A DNA stretch of 64,000 nt from Clostridium sp. TW13 (GCF_024345225.1 NZ_BROD01000001.1:3296362-3360361), one strand, 5' to 3'; positions 9,459 to 19,620 are shown, counted from the first letter of the stretch. The notes: generated by a model not told the origin, from the letters alone. Numbers and translations are program-made.

Positions 9459-10793
9459 TTATATTTTATGCTTCCTTTTATAAGAATCATGTTTTATCTT
9501 AGCTTTATACACAAATAAATACATCACTATAAAATACAAAATATTGTTTATAAAATAATCTTGATTTGGATTGAAATTACAGCAAACTAAGTTGGCCATA
9601 AAAATACCAATAACAAGTGATTTCTCCAATTTAGATTCACATGTTTTTAATGCCCCAAATAAAATAGATAAGTTAAAGCATAAGAACACAAAAGCGATTA
9701 CCCATCCATTCTCTACAACAAGATTTACATATTGTGAATGTATGTCTATATCCCATTTTTTTATATAATAATAGTCAAAATATTGATATTGACCTGCTCC
9801 TATTCCGTACCAAAATGGATTATGTCGTATTATTTTATCGTAAACAACATAATATTGATTAAATCTTGAATCTTGTGTATTTCCTCTTTGTAGGAAAAGA
9901 ACATTGTAAATACGGCTTCCAAAAAATAATCCCGCAACTACAGCTATGAATCCAATAGCACCTACTATTATCTTATATTTCTTGACCTGCTTAATAACCT
10001 CATCCCTAAAAATCACTAAGTAAGTAAGTATTACGATTAATATTGCAACATAACCTATTCTCGTTAATGTTAGTATTGAAAATATAGATGTAAAAATTAA
10101 CGCGATAAAATGTTTTTTATCTTTAGTTCTTAATAAATTGAATAACACTATTGCAAATAGAATCATTCCAAAATTACCTGCTGCATTGTTAGTACCTACA
10201 AAACCAACTATTCTTTTTATATACGATCCCTCTTGTTTGTAGTAAATAGTTTCTGTAAATTCACCTATAAGCAGTTTTTTTCCAGTTATATATTGAGCAA
10301 TCCCTAAAATTCCATTTACAATTGCTATATAGCTAAAAAAATCAGTTATTTTTCTATAATCATATCCCTTTAAAAACTTAAATGCGATTGAAATCAAAAT
10401 TGCACAAATGTATACTACTATTATATTGAAAAATTTAACACCATTTCTTATATAACCCAACCCTAAAGACGCTAAATTACAAATTAATATAAATAGTATA
10501 AAATAATCATCTAAGCGAAACTTAAAATCATTCAAATTAGTTTTAATATTGTTAATATTAATGTTGGTTAAAATCACTATTAACAATACTACTACAATTA
10601 ATGGTACATAAAGTTCTTGCTTTAGTTTCATAAGATGTGTAGTATAATTCATACTAATACCTAAATTAGCACATGTAATCACTAAAAGAGCTATTATATT
10701 CTTTTCTTTTCTGTGCTTGCCGGCATAAAACTTATTAAGAATAAGAAATATAAAGAATATAGCACTCATTATAAATAAAACTTTTATTTTCAT
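9459..10793 (-). CDS. O-antigen/exopolysaccharide polymerase, Wzy-like membrane protein
   Basis: Probably joins flipped repeat units outside the membrane. 444 residues with about 10-12 transmembrane segments and a large outer loop near residues 300-360 (SRFNQYYVVYDKIIRHNPFW, then GIGAGQYQY), the layout of the Wzy/O-antigen-ligase family. The sequence is otherwise poorly conserved, as usual for polymerases. AGGAG stands 6 bp before the ATG at 10793. It lies 22 bp after the upstream GT4 gene. The paired glycosyltransferases and flippase favour a polymerase over a ligase. Confidence 0.82.
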   Translation of the reverse strand: MKIKVLFIMSAIFFIFLILNKFYAGKHRKEKNIIALLVITCANLGISMNYTTHLMKLKQELYVPLIVVVLLIVILTNININNIKTNLNDFKFRLDDYFILFILICNLASLGLGYIRNGVKFFNIIVVYICAILISIAFKFLKGYDYRKITDFFSYIAIVNGILGIAQYITGKKLLIGEFTETIYYKQEGSYIKRIVGFVGTNNAAGNFGMILFAIVLFNLLRTKDKKHFIALIFTSIFSILTLTRIGYVAILIVILTYLVIFRDEVIKQVKKYKIIVGAIGFIAVVAGLFFGSRIYNVLFLQRGNTQDSRFNQYYVVYDKIIRHNPFWYGIGAGQYQYFDYYYIKKWDIDIHSQYVNLVVENGWVIAFVFLCFNLSILFGALKTCESKLEKSLVIGIFMANLVCCNFNPNQDYFINNILYFIVMYLFVYKAKIKHDSYKRKHKI

Positions 10794-10815
10794 AGCTTTC
10801 TCCTATAATATTTAA

Positions 10816-11994
10816 TTAAAATAACTCATTAATTATTTTATTCCAATTATTTTTTATGTTTTCTATGCTAAACTCTTCAGACTTTGCACTTGATTTTAGC
10901 CCCATTTCTCTTCTTAATTCATAGTTATTAGCTATGCTAAGCATAGCATTAGCATAAAAACTCACGTCATATTTTTCTACTATTAATCCTTGTTGACCAT
11001 CAGTTATTAATGGTTTCACAGCTGTAATATCATAAGCAATTGTAGGTACCCCCATCTCCAAAGCTTCTAATACAATCATTGGCATTCCCTCCCATCTTGA
11101 AGATAAAAGTAATGCAGAAGAATTAAGAAAATACTTTTTTATATTTTTAGTAAATGGCTCTATTTTTATTCTGTCATTTAAGTTATACTTCATTATCAAA
11201 TTGTTTATGGTATCTTTTTCTTTTCCCTCACCAACTATGGTTAGGTTCCATTCGCTATTCTTTGTTGAAAAAATTTGAAAAGCCTCTATAAGCAAATCAA
11301 AACCTTTTTGATATTCAAATCTTCCTGCTGCAAAAAAGTTATTAGATTTAACATCAGATTTAATATCACTATCAAAACTTCTTGGATTGCTTATAACATG
11401 ACAATCAATATTATTATTTTTCTTAAACATTTCTTTATCATATTCATTTAATACTATATACTTATCTAACTTTGGTATATATTTATTAAATATTTCATCT
11501 TGATGCCAATAATATCTAAACGGATTTTTTAGATATGCATCATAAGAATTATGTTGCCATCCTATAGTTTTTGCCTTTAGTTTATCAGAAATCACGCCAA
11601 GTAATATACTGTATACTCCTTCAACACCTACAACAATATCAAACTCTCTTGAATTAATATAATCAATAAACCTATTTTGAATCTGTTTAGGATAATAGAA
11701 GTTTACTGTCAATGATACCATATCTTTTTTATTAAGTAAATTTGTTTTATTATTTATTTCCCTACCTATCCTACCTATGAGTCTCGTAAAAGACTTTTTT
11801 GAGAGCAGAGTTGTTTTAATTTCAACTTTTACTCTCTTATCTAAATTATAAATTGCTCGATCTACGGGAAATTCATCTGACAGACATACTATACTTACAT
11901 CATGTTCTTCACTTAATTTGCTAGCTATTACTGACGCTACTCTCTGAACGCCACCCAGATTAAAAACAGTACTTGTTATAAAACAAATTTTCAT
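10816..11994 (-). CDS. Glycosyltransferase family 4
   Basis: Adds one sugar of the repeat unit in the cytoplasm. 392 residues in a GT-B fold. The N-terminal acceptor side begins KICFITSTVFNLGGVQRVAS. The C-terminal nucleotide-binding half has GRFEYQKGFDLLIEAF at about 225 and the retaining GT4 motif SSRWEGMPMIVLEALEMGVP at about 298-317, where the E-x7-E pair is visible. AGGGG precedes the ATG at 11994. It lies between a GT2 and the polymerase. Donor and linkage are unknown. Confidence 0.9.
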   Translation of the reverse strand: MKICFITSTVFNLGGVQRVASVIASKLSEEHDVSIVCLSDEFPVDRAIYNLDKRVKVEIKTTLLSKKSFTRLIGRIGREINNKTNLLNKKDMVSLTVNFYYPKQIQNRFIDYINSREFDIVVGVEGVYSILLGVISDKLKAKTIGWQHNSYDAYLKNPFRYYWHQDEIFNKYIPKLDKYIVLNEYDKEMFKKNNNIDCHVISNPRSFDSDIKSDVKSNNFFAAGRFEYQKGFDLLIEAFQIFSTKNSEWNLTIVGEGKEKDTINNLIMKYNLNDRIKIEPFTKNIKKYFLNSSALLLSSRWEGMPMIVLEALEMGVPTIAYDITAVKPLITDGQQGLIVEKYDVSFYANAMLSIANNYELRREMGLKSSAKSEEFSIENIKNNWNKIINELF

Positions 11995-12131
11995 ATCATT
12001 ATTCCCCTATTTATTTTAATTAGGTTTTATACCGAATTTTTTTTACTTCATTTATATATTTATAATCATAAAAAATGTAGATATTGTCAATAAAATATCT
12101 ACCATACACTCCCATCACTACATTTATGATT

Positions 12132-13097
12132 TCAAAAAGCCTTATGTAATAATCTTAATTTAAAAAGTATCAATTTTATTTTTGCTCTTTTATTTGTTTT
12201 TATTTTAAAAATTATATTCCATAATTTCAAAGCTTTTATTTCACATTTCTTATATATCTCTTCATTACACTTTCTACCCAAGTTAACATAATCATGAATT
12301 TGAGAAGTTTGTGAATCTGCAATAAAACTATAGAATTTACTTTCAGCTACTTCTATATTATTTTCAACTATATAATTAATTATTGTTTTTACTGCAACAT
12401 TAAAATCTTCTATTTGTTTTATATTTTTTCTATGCAAATTTGAATTTTGCCTCTGCCTATAAAAATATAATGGTTCATTTATAAAAACAATTTTATTAGC
12501 AACACTTACCTGTTCAAAAACTGGAGCCCAGTCTTGTATAAGCCGACCTTCTGCAAAATGCATTTTATATTTCATTACGTTCTCAGTAATGAATAGCTTA
12601 TTCCACAAGTATCCCTTAACTTCCAAATCTAACATCCTATTCATAACTTCATAACTACAATATTGTTTTTGTTCTTCTACATCATGCACAAATTGTCTAT
12701 TACTATCATTGTTCTCATAATCATATACCTTTTCATATCCACACATCACAATATCAGCCGATGCTCTTTCAGCTCTGTCATACATTTTTTGAAACATATC
12801 TTCTCGTATATAATCATCTGGATCTAAAAATAAAGTATATTTACCTTTTATAAAAGGTATTGCAGTATTTCTAGCTACTGATACCCCTGCATTTTCTTGC
12901 TTAATGTAGATAGTTTTATCTTTATACAGATCTACGTATTTTTTTATTATTCCTTCGGAGTTATCTGTAGACCCATCATTAACTATTATTATATTAAAGT
13001 CTTCAAAAGTTTGCTTATATATAGATGCCAACATCTCATCTAAATACTTTTCAACATTATATACTGGTACAATTACACTAATTGCCAAACTACTCAT
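12132..13097 (-). CDS. Glycosyltransferase family 2 (second of a tandem pair)
   Basis: Inverting GT-A enzyme of repeat-unit synthesis. About 321 residues. The catalytic core reads ISVIVPVYNVEKYLDEML, IIVNDGSTDNS, AGVSVARNTA and LDPDDYI, with the DxD-like metal site DPDD near residue 95. A second half carries a conserved YLWNKLF and LYFYRQR segment. The ATG at 13097, nine bases after GAAGGG, is a better start than the in-frame TTG at 13106, which abuts that site. It is a clear paralogue of the gene just upstream (13132-14121), sharing layout and many motifs, so the pair probably arose by duplication and then diverged in specificity. Confidence 0.88.
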   Translation of the reverse strand: MSSLAISVIVPVYNVEKYLDEMLASIYKQTFEDFNIIIVNDGSTDNSEGIIKKYVDLYKDKTIYIKQENAGVSVARNTAIPFIKGKYTLFLDPDDYIREDMFQKMYDRAERASADIVMCGYEKVYDYENNDSNRQFVHDVEEQKQYCSYEVMNRMLDLEVKGYLWNKLFITENVMKYKMHFAEGRLIQDWAPVFEQVSVANKIVFINEPLYFYRQRQNSNLHRKNIKQIEDFNVAVKTIINYIVENNIEVAESKFYSFIADSQTSQIHDYVNLGRKCNEEIYKKCEIKALKLWNIIFKIKTNKRAKIKLILFKLRLLHKAF

Positions 13098-13131
13098 ATT
13101 ATTCAACCCTTCAACTTCTTTATTTTAGATT

Positions 13132-14121
13132 CTATTTAAGCTTATATCTTAATTTCTTTAGTATTGGTAATAACCTAATTTTCCACAACAAATAATTTAT
13201 CTTATATCTACCATCTGCATATTTATTGCATATAACTTCCCTGAATGTATATTTAGGAACATTATAATATACTTCGCTATAATCCTGATAAATATCTACT
13301 GTCTTAAATTTTTTGTATCTAATATATAAGTCAAAACTTGTACTTGAATATAATATATTGAAACAGCTTAATAATTCCTCATTAAAATTTTCTTCATTTT
13401 TATATTCTCTATTTACTTTTTCTATTGCAATATTAAAATCTTGTACATGTTTTAATGTACACCCACTTGTTATATTATTTTTTCGTTGTCTATATAAGTA
13501 TAGTGGTTCTTTTATTACTTCCATAGTTTTTACTTTCGTTAATATGCTAAACATAGGATAAATATCTTCATAATATTTTCCTTCTTCATATCTTATTCCA
13601 TCAAATAGATATCTTTTGTATATTTTATTCCAAGCAAACCCCTTAACATTATAGGTAAAAAAACTTTCTAAAGTATTTTTTGTATGGTAAACAAAATCTG
13701 CTTTCAAATCATTTTCTATAGTTTTTCTTATATTTGTATCTTCAAAAAATAACTCAACATCACATATAACTAAATCTAAATCTTTTTTTTTCGCTAAATT
13801 AAGCATAGCAGAAAACATATTTTCTTTTATAAAATCATCACTATCAACAAATCCAATGTATTTGCCATTTGCATGCTTAAGCCCTGTATTCCTAGCTGCA
13901 CCTAACCCTTTATTTTCTTGATTTATTAACTTAATACAACTATATTTGCTAGTATATTCTTCACAAATTTTTTGTGTTGTATCTGTTGATCCATCATTTA
14001 CAAGAATTATTTCATAATTTTCTATTGATTGTCTAAGCACACTATCTAAGCACTGTCTTATGTAAATTTCCACATTATATGCAGGTATTATTATACTCAA
14101 ATCCAAATCTTCACATAACAT
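13132..14121 (-). CDS. Glycosyltransferase family 2 (first of a tandem pair)
   Basis: 329 residues, GT-A fold. LSIIIPAYNVEIYIRQCLDS, ILVNDGSTDTT, GLGAARNTGL and FVDSDDFI give the nucleotide-sugar and DxD-type motifs. GFAWNKIYKRYLF and PLYLYRQR match the second-half motifs of its neighbour. AAAGGA stands upstream of the ATG at 14121. It lies 36 bp after the GT4 gene. Such EpsJ/CpsI-like enzymes usually add hexoses or hexosamines; the sugar here cannot be assigned. Confidence 0.9.
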   Translation of the reverse strand: MLCEDLDLSIIIPAYNVEIYIRQCLDSVLRQSIENYEIILVNDGSTDTTQKICEEYTSKYSCIKLINQENKGLGAARNTGLKHANGKYIGFVDSDDFIKENMFSAMLNLAKKKDLDLVICDVELFFEDTNIRKTIENDLKADFVYHTKNTLESFFTYNVKGFAWNKIYKRYLFDGIRYEEGKYYEDIYPMFSILTKVKTMEVIKEPLYLYRQRKNNITSGCTLKHVQDFNIAIEKVNREYKNEENFNEELLSCFNILYSSTSFDLYIRYKKFKTVDIYQDYSEVYYNVPKYTFREVICNKYADGRYKINYLLWKIRLLPILKKLRYKLK

Positions 14122-14157
14122 AATTCTTCATTCCTTTCAATTTAAAATATAATTATG

Positions 14158-15279
14158 TTATTTTTGCATTGTAAATTTATAAACATCCATAACTTTTTTA
14201 GCTGTAGTTTCCCACGAGAAAAGTTTTGCCCTTTTTAAGCCCTTTCCTCTAAGCTCATTTTTTAGTTGATTATCCATACACAAAGCTTCAATCTTGCTTA
14301 CAATTTCTTCTTGGTTATATGGATCAATTAAAATTGCTGCATCATCTACAACTTCTGGCAATGATGTGGTATTAGAAGTTATTACAGGAGTTCCGCATGC
14401 CATTGCTTCTATTACAGGTAAACCAAATCCTTCAAAAATTGATGGATATATAAATACATCTGCACCATTATATAGTCTTACTAAATCTTCCTCAGATACA
14501 TAATCTGTTAATATAATATCATCAGATAAATTATGACTATTTAAAGTTGAAAAAATAGCATCATATTTCCAAGCTTTTTTCCCAACAATGACCAATTTGT
14601 GCTTAAAATTTATATCACTACTTTTTATCTTTACATAAGAATTAATTAATGTAACTAAGTTCTTACGTGGTTGCAAATTACCAACTGCTAAAATATAAGG
14701 AGCGTCAATTTTAAATTTTTCTTTTGCCTGCTCTACATCTTTATCTTCTAACTCTCTAAATATACCTGATGGAGCAAGATATGTAACATGCACCTTATTG
14801 TCATTCACGCCAAATTGCTTAACAATATCTTGCTTAGAATATTCAGAAACAGTTAGAATACTATCAGCTCTTTTAGCCGCATTACGTATCCATAACCTAT
14901 TTCTGATTAACTCCATTGTATTAAAACATTCCGGATAATGTATAAAAGATACATCATGAATTGTAACTACTAGCTTACAATTTTTGATTATTGGTGAATA
15001 ATATTGAGTATGTAAAACATCTATACTATAAGATTTAACTATTTTCGCCATTTCATATCCATATCTCTTTATTGGATTTTTATACTTGAACATGATCGTC
15101 TTTACGTTTTTTATATTCTTTGCATCTATTCTTTTCTTTTCCTCTTCACTATCAAGCAAAATAAATAACTCATCAGTATCCCCTAGATTCTTATAAATGT
15201 TATCTATTATATTTCTATAATAAGTTTCATTTCCTCCAGATCTGTCTCCTAGCACATGTGCATCAATACATACTTTCAT
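14158..15279 (-). CDS. Glycosyltransferase family 4 (mannosyltransferase-like)
   Basis: 373 residues, GT-B fold. The N-terminus [20 protein letters not shown] resembles mannosyltransferases of the MtfB/WbaZ sort. The middle [12 protein letters not shown], then [15 protein letters not shown] and [20 protein letters not shown] show the classic retaining GT4 donor site (E-F-G-F/L-P-x-E-A-M). AAGGG precedes the ATG. It lies 17 bp after the UDP-glucose dehydrogenase gene. Use of GDP-mannose is plausible because manC is in the locus, but this is inference. Confidence 0.9.
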   Translation of the reverse strand: MKVCIDAHVLGDRSGGNETYYRNIIDNIYKNLGDTDELFILLDSEEEKKRIDAKNIKNVKTIMFKYKNPIKRYGYEMAKIVKSYSIDVLHTQYYSPIIKNCKLVVTIHDVSFIHYPECFNTMELIRNRLWIRNAAKRADSILTVSEYSKQDIVKQFGVNDNKVHVTYLAPSGIFRELEDKDVEQAKEKFKIDAPYILAVGNLQPRKNLVTLINSYVKIKSSDINFKHKLVIVGKKAWKYDAIFSTLNSHNLSDDIILTDYVSEEDLVRLYNGADVFIYPSIFEGFGLPVIEAMACGTPVITSNTTSLPEVVDDAAILIDPYNQEEIVSKIEALCMDNQLKNELRGKGLKRAKLFSWETTAKKVMDVYKFTMQK

Positions 15280-15296
15280 AACGTCTATCCCTTCTC

Positions 15297-16616
15297 TTAA
15301 TTCATCTTATTTTGCACCACTTCTTTTCTTCCAATTGAATAATAATCAATTCCACTTTCAGCAGCATCTTGTACTTTGTAACAATTTCTTCCATCAAAAA
15401 TAACTGGTGTCTTCATTAGTTCTTTATATGTAGCTAGGCTAATTTGTTTGATTTCTTCCCATTCTGTGAATATAAACACTAAATCTGCATCTTTTAAAGC
15501 TTCTTTCGGAGTATTTACATATGAAACTTCATTAGGAAACAACTTCTTGAAATTATCTTCCCCAACAGGATCATAAACCACAATTTCAGCCTTTTCTTCT
15601 AATAATCTTCTTATATTAGGTATTGAAGGTGCTTCTCTTAAATCATCTGTACCTGGTTTAAAAGTAAGACCTAATACTGCAACTTTCTTTCCTTTTAGGC
15701 TTCCAAATCTCTCCTTAGATTTTCTGAACAATTTATATTTTTGGTTCTCATTTACTTCAATAGTGGCCTTTATTGTCTTAATCTCATATCCATTATCATT
15801 AGCTAGCCAGTGTAATGCCTTTGTATCCTTAGGAAAACATGAACCACCATATCCTAAACCTGCCTGTAAGAATTTATCTCCTATTCTTGCATCATAGCTC
15901 ATTCCTTTTGTTACATCTTCTATATCCGCTCCAACTATCTCGCAGAAATTAGCTATTTCATTAATAAAAGAAATTTTCAAGGCTAAAAAGTCATTTGAAG
16001 CATACTTAATCATTTCAGCGCTTCTTCTATTTGTAACTACAATAGGTTGATTGAATCTTTCGTAAACTTCTCTTAATTTATACTCAGCATCTTTTGATTC
16101 AACACCTATTACAATTCTTTTTGCATAAAGAGTGTCTTTAATAGCCGTTCCTTGAGAAAGAAATTCTGGATTTGAAGCCACTTCTATATTGACATTATGT
16201 TTTACTCTTTCTTTAAGGAATTCTTCTACTTTATCATTAGTTCCAATAGGAACTGTTGATTTTACTACAACTAGACAATCCTTTTGAACATTTTCTGATA
16301 TCTGCTCACATACTGTAAAAACATAATCTAAGTTAGCTGAACCATCCTCTCTTTCTGGTGTACCTACTCCTATAAAAACTATATCCGCATCCTTGTATGC
16401 ATCTACATAATTAGTAGTAAAATTTAACCTTCCACATTTATAATTTTTTGCCATAAGCTCATCTAGCCCTGGCTCATAAATTGGTGAAATTCCATTTTTC
16501 ATAGTTTGAACTTTTTTTTCATCAATATCTACACATATAACGTTTAATCCCAGCTCTGATAAACAAACTCCTGTTACCAATCCCACATATCCAGTTCCTG
16601 CCACTGCTATTTTCAT
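15297..16616 (-). CDS. ugd: UDP-glucose 6-dehydrogenase
   Basis: Oxidises UDP-glucose twice with NAD+ to UDP-glucuronate. 439 residues, standard length. Rossmann motif GTGYVGLVTG at 7-16, catalytic block GYGGSCFPKD with Cys260, and the conserved Lys/Asn of EMIKYASNDF near 204-208. The C-terminal UDP-binding domain has GLTFKPGTDDLREAPS. The gene shows that the polymer contains glucuronate or a sugar derived from it. This matters because uronates are the usual targets of the lyase fold encoded at 2321-7327. A gap of 155 bp separates it from the DUF1972 gene upstream. Confidence 0.95.
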   Translation of the reverse strand: MKIAVAGTGYVGLVTGVCLSELGLNVICVDIDEKKVQTMKNGISPIYEPGLDELMAKNYKCGRLNFTTNYVDAYKDADIVFIGVGTPEREDGSANLDYVFTVCEQISENVQKDCLVVVKSTVPIGTNDKVEEFLKERVKHNVNIEVASNPEFLSQGTAIKDTLYAKRIVIGVESKDAEYKLREVYERFNQPIVVTNRRSAEMIKYASNDFLALKISFINEIANFCEIVGADIEDVTKGMSYDARIGDKFLQAGLGYGGSCFPKDTKALHWLANDNGYEIKTIKATIEVNENQKYKLFRKSKERFGSLKGKKVAVLGLTFKPGTDDLREAPSIPNIRRLLEEKAEIVVYDPVGEDNFKKLFPNEVSYVNTPKEALKDADLVFIFTEWEEIKQISLATYKELMKTPVIFDGRNCYKVQDAAESGIDYYSIGRKEVVQNKMN

Positions 16617-16771
16617 AATTTTCCCCCTATCATATTATTTTAAGTTTCTATGCTATAAAACATTATAACTTAGCTTATAATATACACTATTCAGCTCTAT
16701 AATTTAACTTATTTTTCCAATAAGAACTTTAAATCTTTAATTTATATATGTATTACAAAAATCATGTTTTT

Positions 16772-17920
16772 TTATAAAAATTGCTTTTCATATTCTTTAA
16801 CTATATAGTTCCAAGAATAATGATTTAAAATACGTGCCTTTGCTTTTTTCTCCAAGGCATCTATTAATTCTATATCATACATATCAACTTCATTGATAAG
16901 TTTTCCCAAATTTCCTGGTTCCTTCGTAAAATATACAGCTCCATCTCTACCTACTTCCCTATTGAATACTACATCTAAAAGCAAATTAATTCTTGTACTC
17001 GCTAACGCTTCCAGTAACGATGGGTTTGTTCCTCCAACTTCATGGCCATGAATATATGCATAAGCATTATCTCTTATTTCTTTTAAAAGTTTTTCATCAT
17101 AAACTGTTCCAACAAACTTAATTCTTGAATCTTTATCAAAGGCTGTTCTTAGAACTAAATCATCATAAAACTTATTTTTCTCCACATTTGTGATAATAAT
17201 CAAATCCTTGTCAGAGTTTGACCTCATAAATTCACTTATCATAGTTTCATAATTGTTTTCAGGCACAAATCTACCAACTATAAGATAATATTCTCCTTTT
17301 TTAACTGATTTCTCATTATACCATCTTATTGCTTCAGCACTCAATTTTTCATTTTTCTCTTCAACATCTGAACCATAAGCTATAAAAGTAGTCTTTGGAT
17401 TGAACTCTCTGTATTCTTTTTTAATATAATCTTGAATTCCAACTGAATCACAAATAACTAAATCCGCATGCTTAACCATAAGCTTTTCACTTACTTTCCA
17501 ATACTTTTTAATAGCTGCATTCCACTTGCTTCTCATCCATTCATGCCCATCTGGATTTATGTACACTGTCACTCCAAGCCTTTGAAGTTTTTTCTTGTAA
17601 TGCTTCATAAAGGGTCCTATTCTGCACGCTAAGATATACAAAATAGCATCTTTAATATTGTTTTCCTCTATATACTTGCAAACACACTTTATAGAATTTA
17701 TATCATATAAAATAGCTTTAGCATTACCTATATTGGTGACCTTTACGTTAAAACATCTAGCTCCATTAACTTCAAATTCCTTATCATCATTTGCCATGCA
17801 TGCAACGTGATATTTGATTTCCTTGGAAATCTTTTTTTCTGTTAACTTATGAACAAAAGTCTCATAGCCGCCATAATTTGCAGGTATCCCTTTAGATCCA
17901 ATAATAAAAACGTTTTTCAT
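16772..17920 (-). CDS. DUF1972-type glycosyltransferase (rhamnosyltransferase-like)
   Basis: 382 residues. The N-terminus FIIGSKGIPANYGGYETFVH is the DUF1972 hallmark found in Cps2T-like beta-1,4-rhamnosyltransferases, which usually add the second sugar of Gram-positive capsule repeats. The GT4-like C-terminal half has GRFVPENNYETMI and HGHEVGGTNPSLLEALAS. Family knowledge plus the presence of rmlD make dTDP-rhamnose a likely donor. It is the first enzyme gene of the operon, 416 bp downstream of the sigma factor gene and separated from it by a hairpin terminator. Confidence 0.85.
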   Translation of the reverse strand: MKNVFIIGSKGIPANYGGYETFVHKLTEKKISKEIKYHVACMANDDKEFEVNGARCFNVKVTNIGNAKAILYDINSIKCVCKYIEENNIKDAILYILACRIGPFMKHYKKKLQRLGVTVYINPDGHEWMRSKWNAAIKKYWKVSEKLMVKHADLVICDSVGIQDYIKKEYREFNPKTTFIAYGSDVEEKNEKLSAEAIRWYNEKSVKKGEYYLIVGRFVPENNYETMISEFMRSNSDKDLIIITNVEKNKFYDDLVLRTAFDKDSRIKFVGTVYDEKLLKEIRDNAYAYIHGHEVGGTNPSLLEALASTRINLLLDVVFNREVGRDGAVYFTKEPGNLGKLINEVDMYDIELIDALEKKAKARILNHYSWNYIVKEYEKQFL

Positions 17921-18336
17921 TTTTTTCTCCTATTTACTTATATATTTAAAAGTTGTGATAGATTTAATGTACCCCTTACCTCAACTTTTTATTAATTTAT
18001 CTTTTTATAATTTTTACATTTTCACCTGTTTTCAACATTTTTCTTTTCATTTCTCATTAAAGCGCCGGATTTTAATTTCAGTTTTTTAATCCAGTTAAAG
18101 TATATTTTAATTTCAAACTTTCGTCAATTGTTTTTTTAAATCAATTTCTCATTGCATTTATCCATTTACTTCTTATAGCTTATACAAATCCTTTCTTCTA
18201 GAAATTAAAGTCGTACAAGTAATTCTTTTTCACATAAAATAAAAAAGAGGTGTCATGTAAAGACACACTCATTTTTAATTACTCTATTTACTATAAACTT
18301 GATTTTTCCATGTAATCTTATTGTTGAACTTTAATA
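17921..18336. other. Non-coding interval between sigma factor gene and exopolysaccharide operon
   Basis: No open reading frame with a ribosome site is seen. The interval holds the sigma gene terminator (18241-18277) and must contain the promoter of the glycosyltransferase operon. I found no clear TTGACA/TATAAT pair there, unlike in front of the sigma gene. That leaves room for an alternative promoter type. Confidence 0.5.
18241..18277 (-). terminator. Terminator after the sigma factor gene
   Basis: Minus strand reads GAGTGTGTC, a 7-base loop, then GACACCTC followed by TTTTTTATTTT. The stem is 5 + 3 bp with a one-base bulge. The plus-strand sense also ends in a T run, so it may work both ways. 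Confidence 0.75.
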
Positions 18337-18918
18337 CTATTCTAGTTCCTTCATCCCCTTCTTTAACTTTTTAATTATTCTATCTCTCATAGATATGCAA
18401 GATGAATACTTTATTCCATACTTTTCTGAATATGCTTTTATTCCCCCATGCTTCATCATATATATATAAATAATAAAGTTTTTTTCTTCCTTTGTTAACA
18501 ATCCTAATGTTTCCCTCAATTCAATCAATTGTGTTTTTAGTATACACTCATCTTCTAGTGTCTCATCACTAAATAGTGTTTCAATGATTTCCATTCCATT
18601 TTCATCTGTACGATTTAAGCTAAGTTCCTCACTTTTCTTATATTCTTTTCTTAATAGAGATCCGTAATTGTTTTTTATAGCAAGAGCTGCATAGCCAAAA
18701 AAATTTGTATATCGTTTCAAATCATAGCTATCAATAGCTTTAAGCACTGACACTACACCCAGTTGTACTAAATCTTCTTCAGTGTAACAGTGAATAAAAT
18801 AACTCTTTGCTACTTTTCTAATATATGGAGTCATTTTCTCGATGATCAATAACTTTGCTTTCTCATCATTCTCTTTAGCTTTCTTAATCAATTCATTTTC
18901 AACATTTTTTGATTCCAT
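18337..18918 (-). CDS. Small sigma-70 family RNA polymerase sigma factor
   Basis: 193 residues. Region 2 is clear: ARxxLIIEKMTPYIRKVAKS-like start, CYTEEDLVQLGVVSVLKAID (about 43-62) and an aromatic-rich 2.3/2.4 stretch (YTNFFGYAALAIKNNYGSLL). After an acidic linker, the C-terminal part (about 128-190) keeps the helix layout of region 4, LTKEEKNFIIYIYMMKHGGI then a putative recognition helix KYGIKYSSCISMRDRIIKKL, but is divergent. It has no adjacent anti-sigma gene. It lies at the head of the exopolysaccharide locus and is followed by its own terminator, so it is transcribed alone. A role in switching the polysaccharide genes is a reasonable inference, not shown. Confidence 0.85.
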   Translation of the reverse strand: MESKNVENELIKKAKENDEKAKLLIIEKMTPYIRKVAKSYFIHCYTEEDLVQLGVVSVLKAIDSYDLKRYTNFFGYAALAIKNNYGSLLRKEYKKSEELSLNRTDENGMEIIETLFSDETLEDECILKTQLIELRETLGLLTKEEKNFIIYIYMMKHGGIKAYSEKYGIKYSSCISMRDRIIKKLKKGMKELE

Positions 18919-18956
18919 TTATCTCTCTCCTAGATTTTTTTAATCATTATTCCACA

Positions 18957-18986
18957 ATTATACATTTACCTTTTTTTAACTGTCAA
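18957..18986 (-). promoter_or_regulatory. Sigma-A-type promoter of the sigma factor gene
   Basis: TTGACA (complement of 18981-18986), 18-base spacer, TATAAT (complement of 18957-18962). The predicted transcript start is about 30 nt before the coding start, with GGAGAGAG between them. A consensus vegetative promoter means the gene is not solely self-activated. Confidence 0.8.
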
Positions 18987-19148
18987 TATTGCTCTTGTTT
19001 ATTTTTCAATTTGTTTATTTATTTTACATTCTGTACATCTATTTTTATACTTACATATTTTATAAGTACACATTTTTTATGCATCTGCCTTTTCGAAATG
19101 AATGTGAGAAAAACTTGGCAGGTGACTATAATTTTCTAAAGAATAAAA

Positions 19149-19198
19149 AAAAACTATTTTTCAAAACAACTTTATTACTGTTTTGAAAAATAGTTTTT
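19149..19198 (-). terminator. 20-bp perfect hairpin terminator after the cytidylyltransferase gene
   Basis: Arms 19149-19168 and 19179-19198 are perfect complements with a 10-base loop, followed on the minus strand by a run of T. The element is also T-flanked on the plus strand. Confidence 0.85.
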
Positions 19199-19221
19199 AA
19201 ATTATTACATATTTAAGATTC

Positions 19222-19620
19222 TTACGAATCCAAAAAGTCAGATAAATCTTCTTTTATTTGAGTAGTAGATATTCCTTCAGTTCTTGGTAAATATATAACT
19301 TCACAGTATTCCTTTAAATAATCAAATTTACCCTTCCAATCATCACCCATAACTACTGTATCTATATGGTACCTCTTTATATCATCAACTTTTTGTTCCC
19401 AAGTTTGCTCCGGTATAACTAAGTCTACATATCTTACGGACTCAATCATAGCTTTTCTTTCTTCATATGTAAAATATGCTTTTTTATCCTTAATTGCATT
19501 AAACTCATCTGTAGACACAGCTACGATAAGATAATCACCTAAATCTTTTGCTCTTCTTAATATATTAATATGACCATTATGCAATAAATCAAAAGTACCA
19601 TAGGTTAAAACTCTTTTCAT
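19222..19620 (-). CDS. Glycerol-3-phosphate cytidylyltransferase family protein (TagD-like)
   Basis: Forms a CDP-alcohol from CTP and an alcohol phosphate, classically CDP-glycerol for teichoic acids. 132 residues, the normal TagD length. RVLTYGTFDLLHNGHINIL carries the HxGH nucleotide motif, WKGKFDYLKEYCEV the R/K-rich end, and EGISTTQIKE the ISTT signature. GGGAGGTC precedes the ATG at 19620; an earlier in-frame ATG at 19659 would bury that site. It is transcribed alone with a strong terminator. With the neighbouring nucleotidyltransferase and aminotransferase it may supply phospho-head-groups for envelope polymers. Ethanolamine phosphate is another possible substrate. Confidence 0.87.
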   Translation of the reverse strand: MKRVLTYGTFDLLHNGHINILRRAKDLGDYLIVAVSTDEFNAIKDKKAYFTYEERKAMIESVRYVDLVIPEQTWEQKVDDIKRYHIDTVVMGDDWKGKFDYLKEYCEVIYLPRTEGISTTQIKEDLSDFLDS

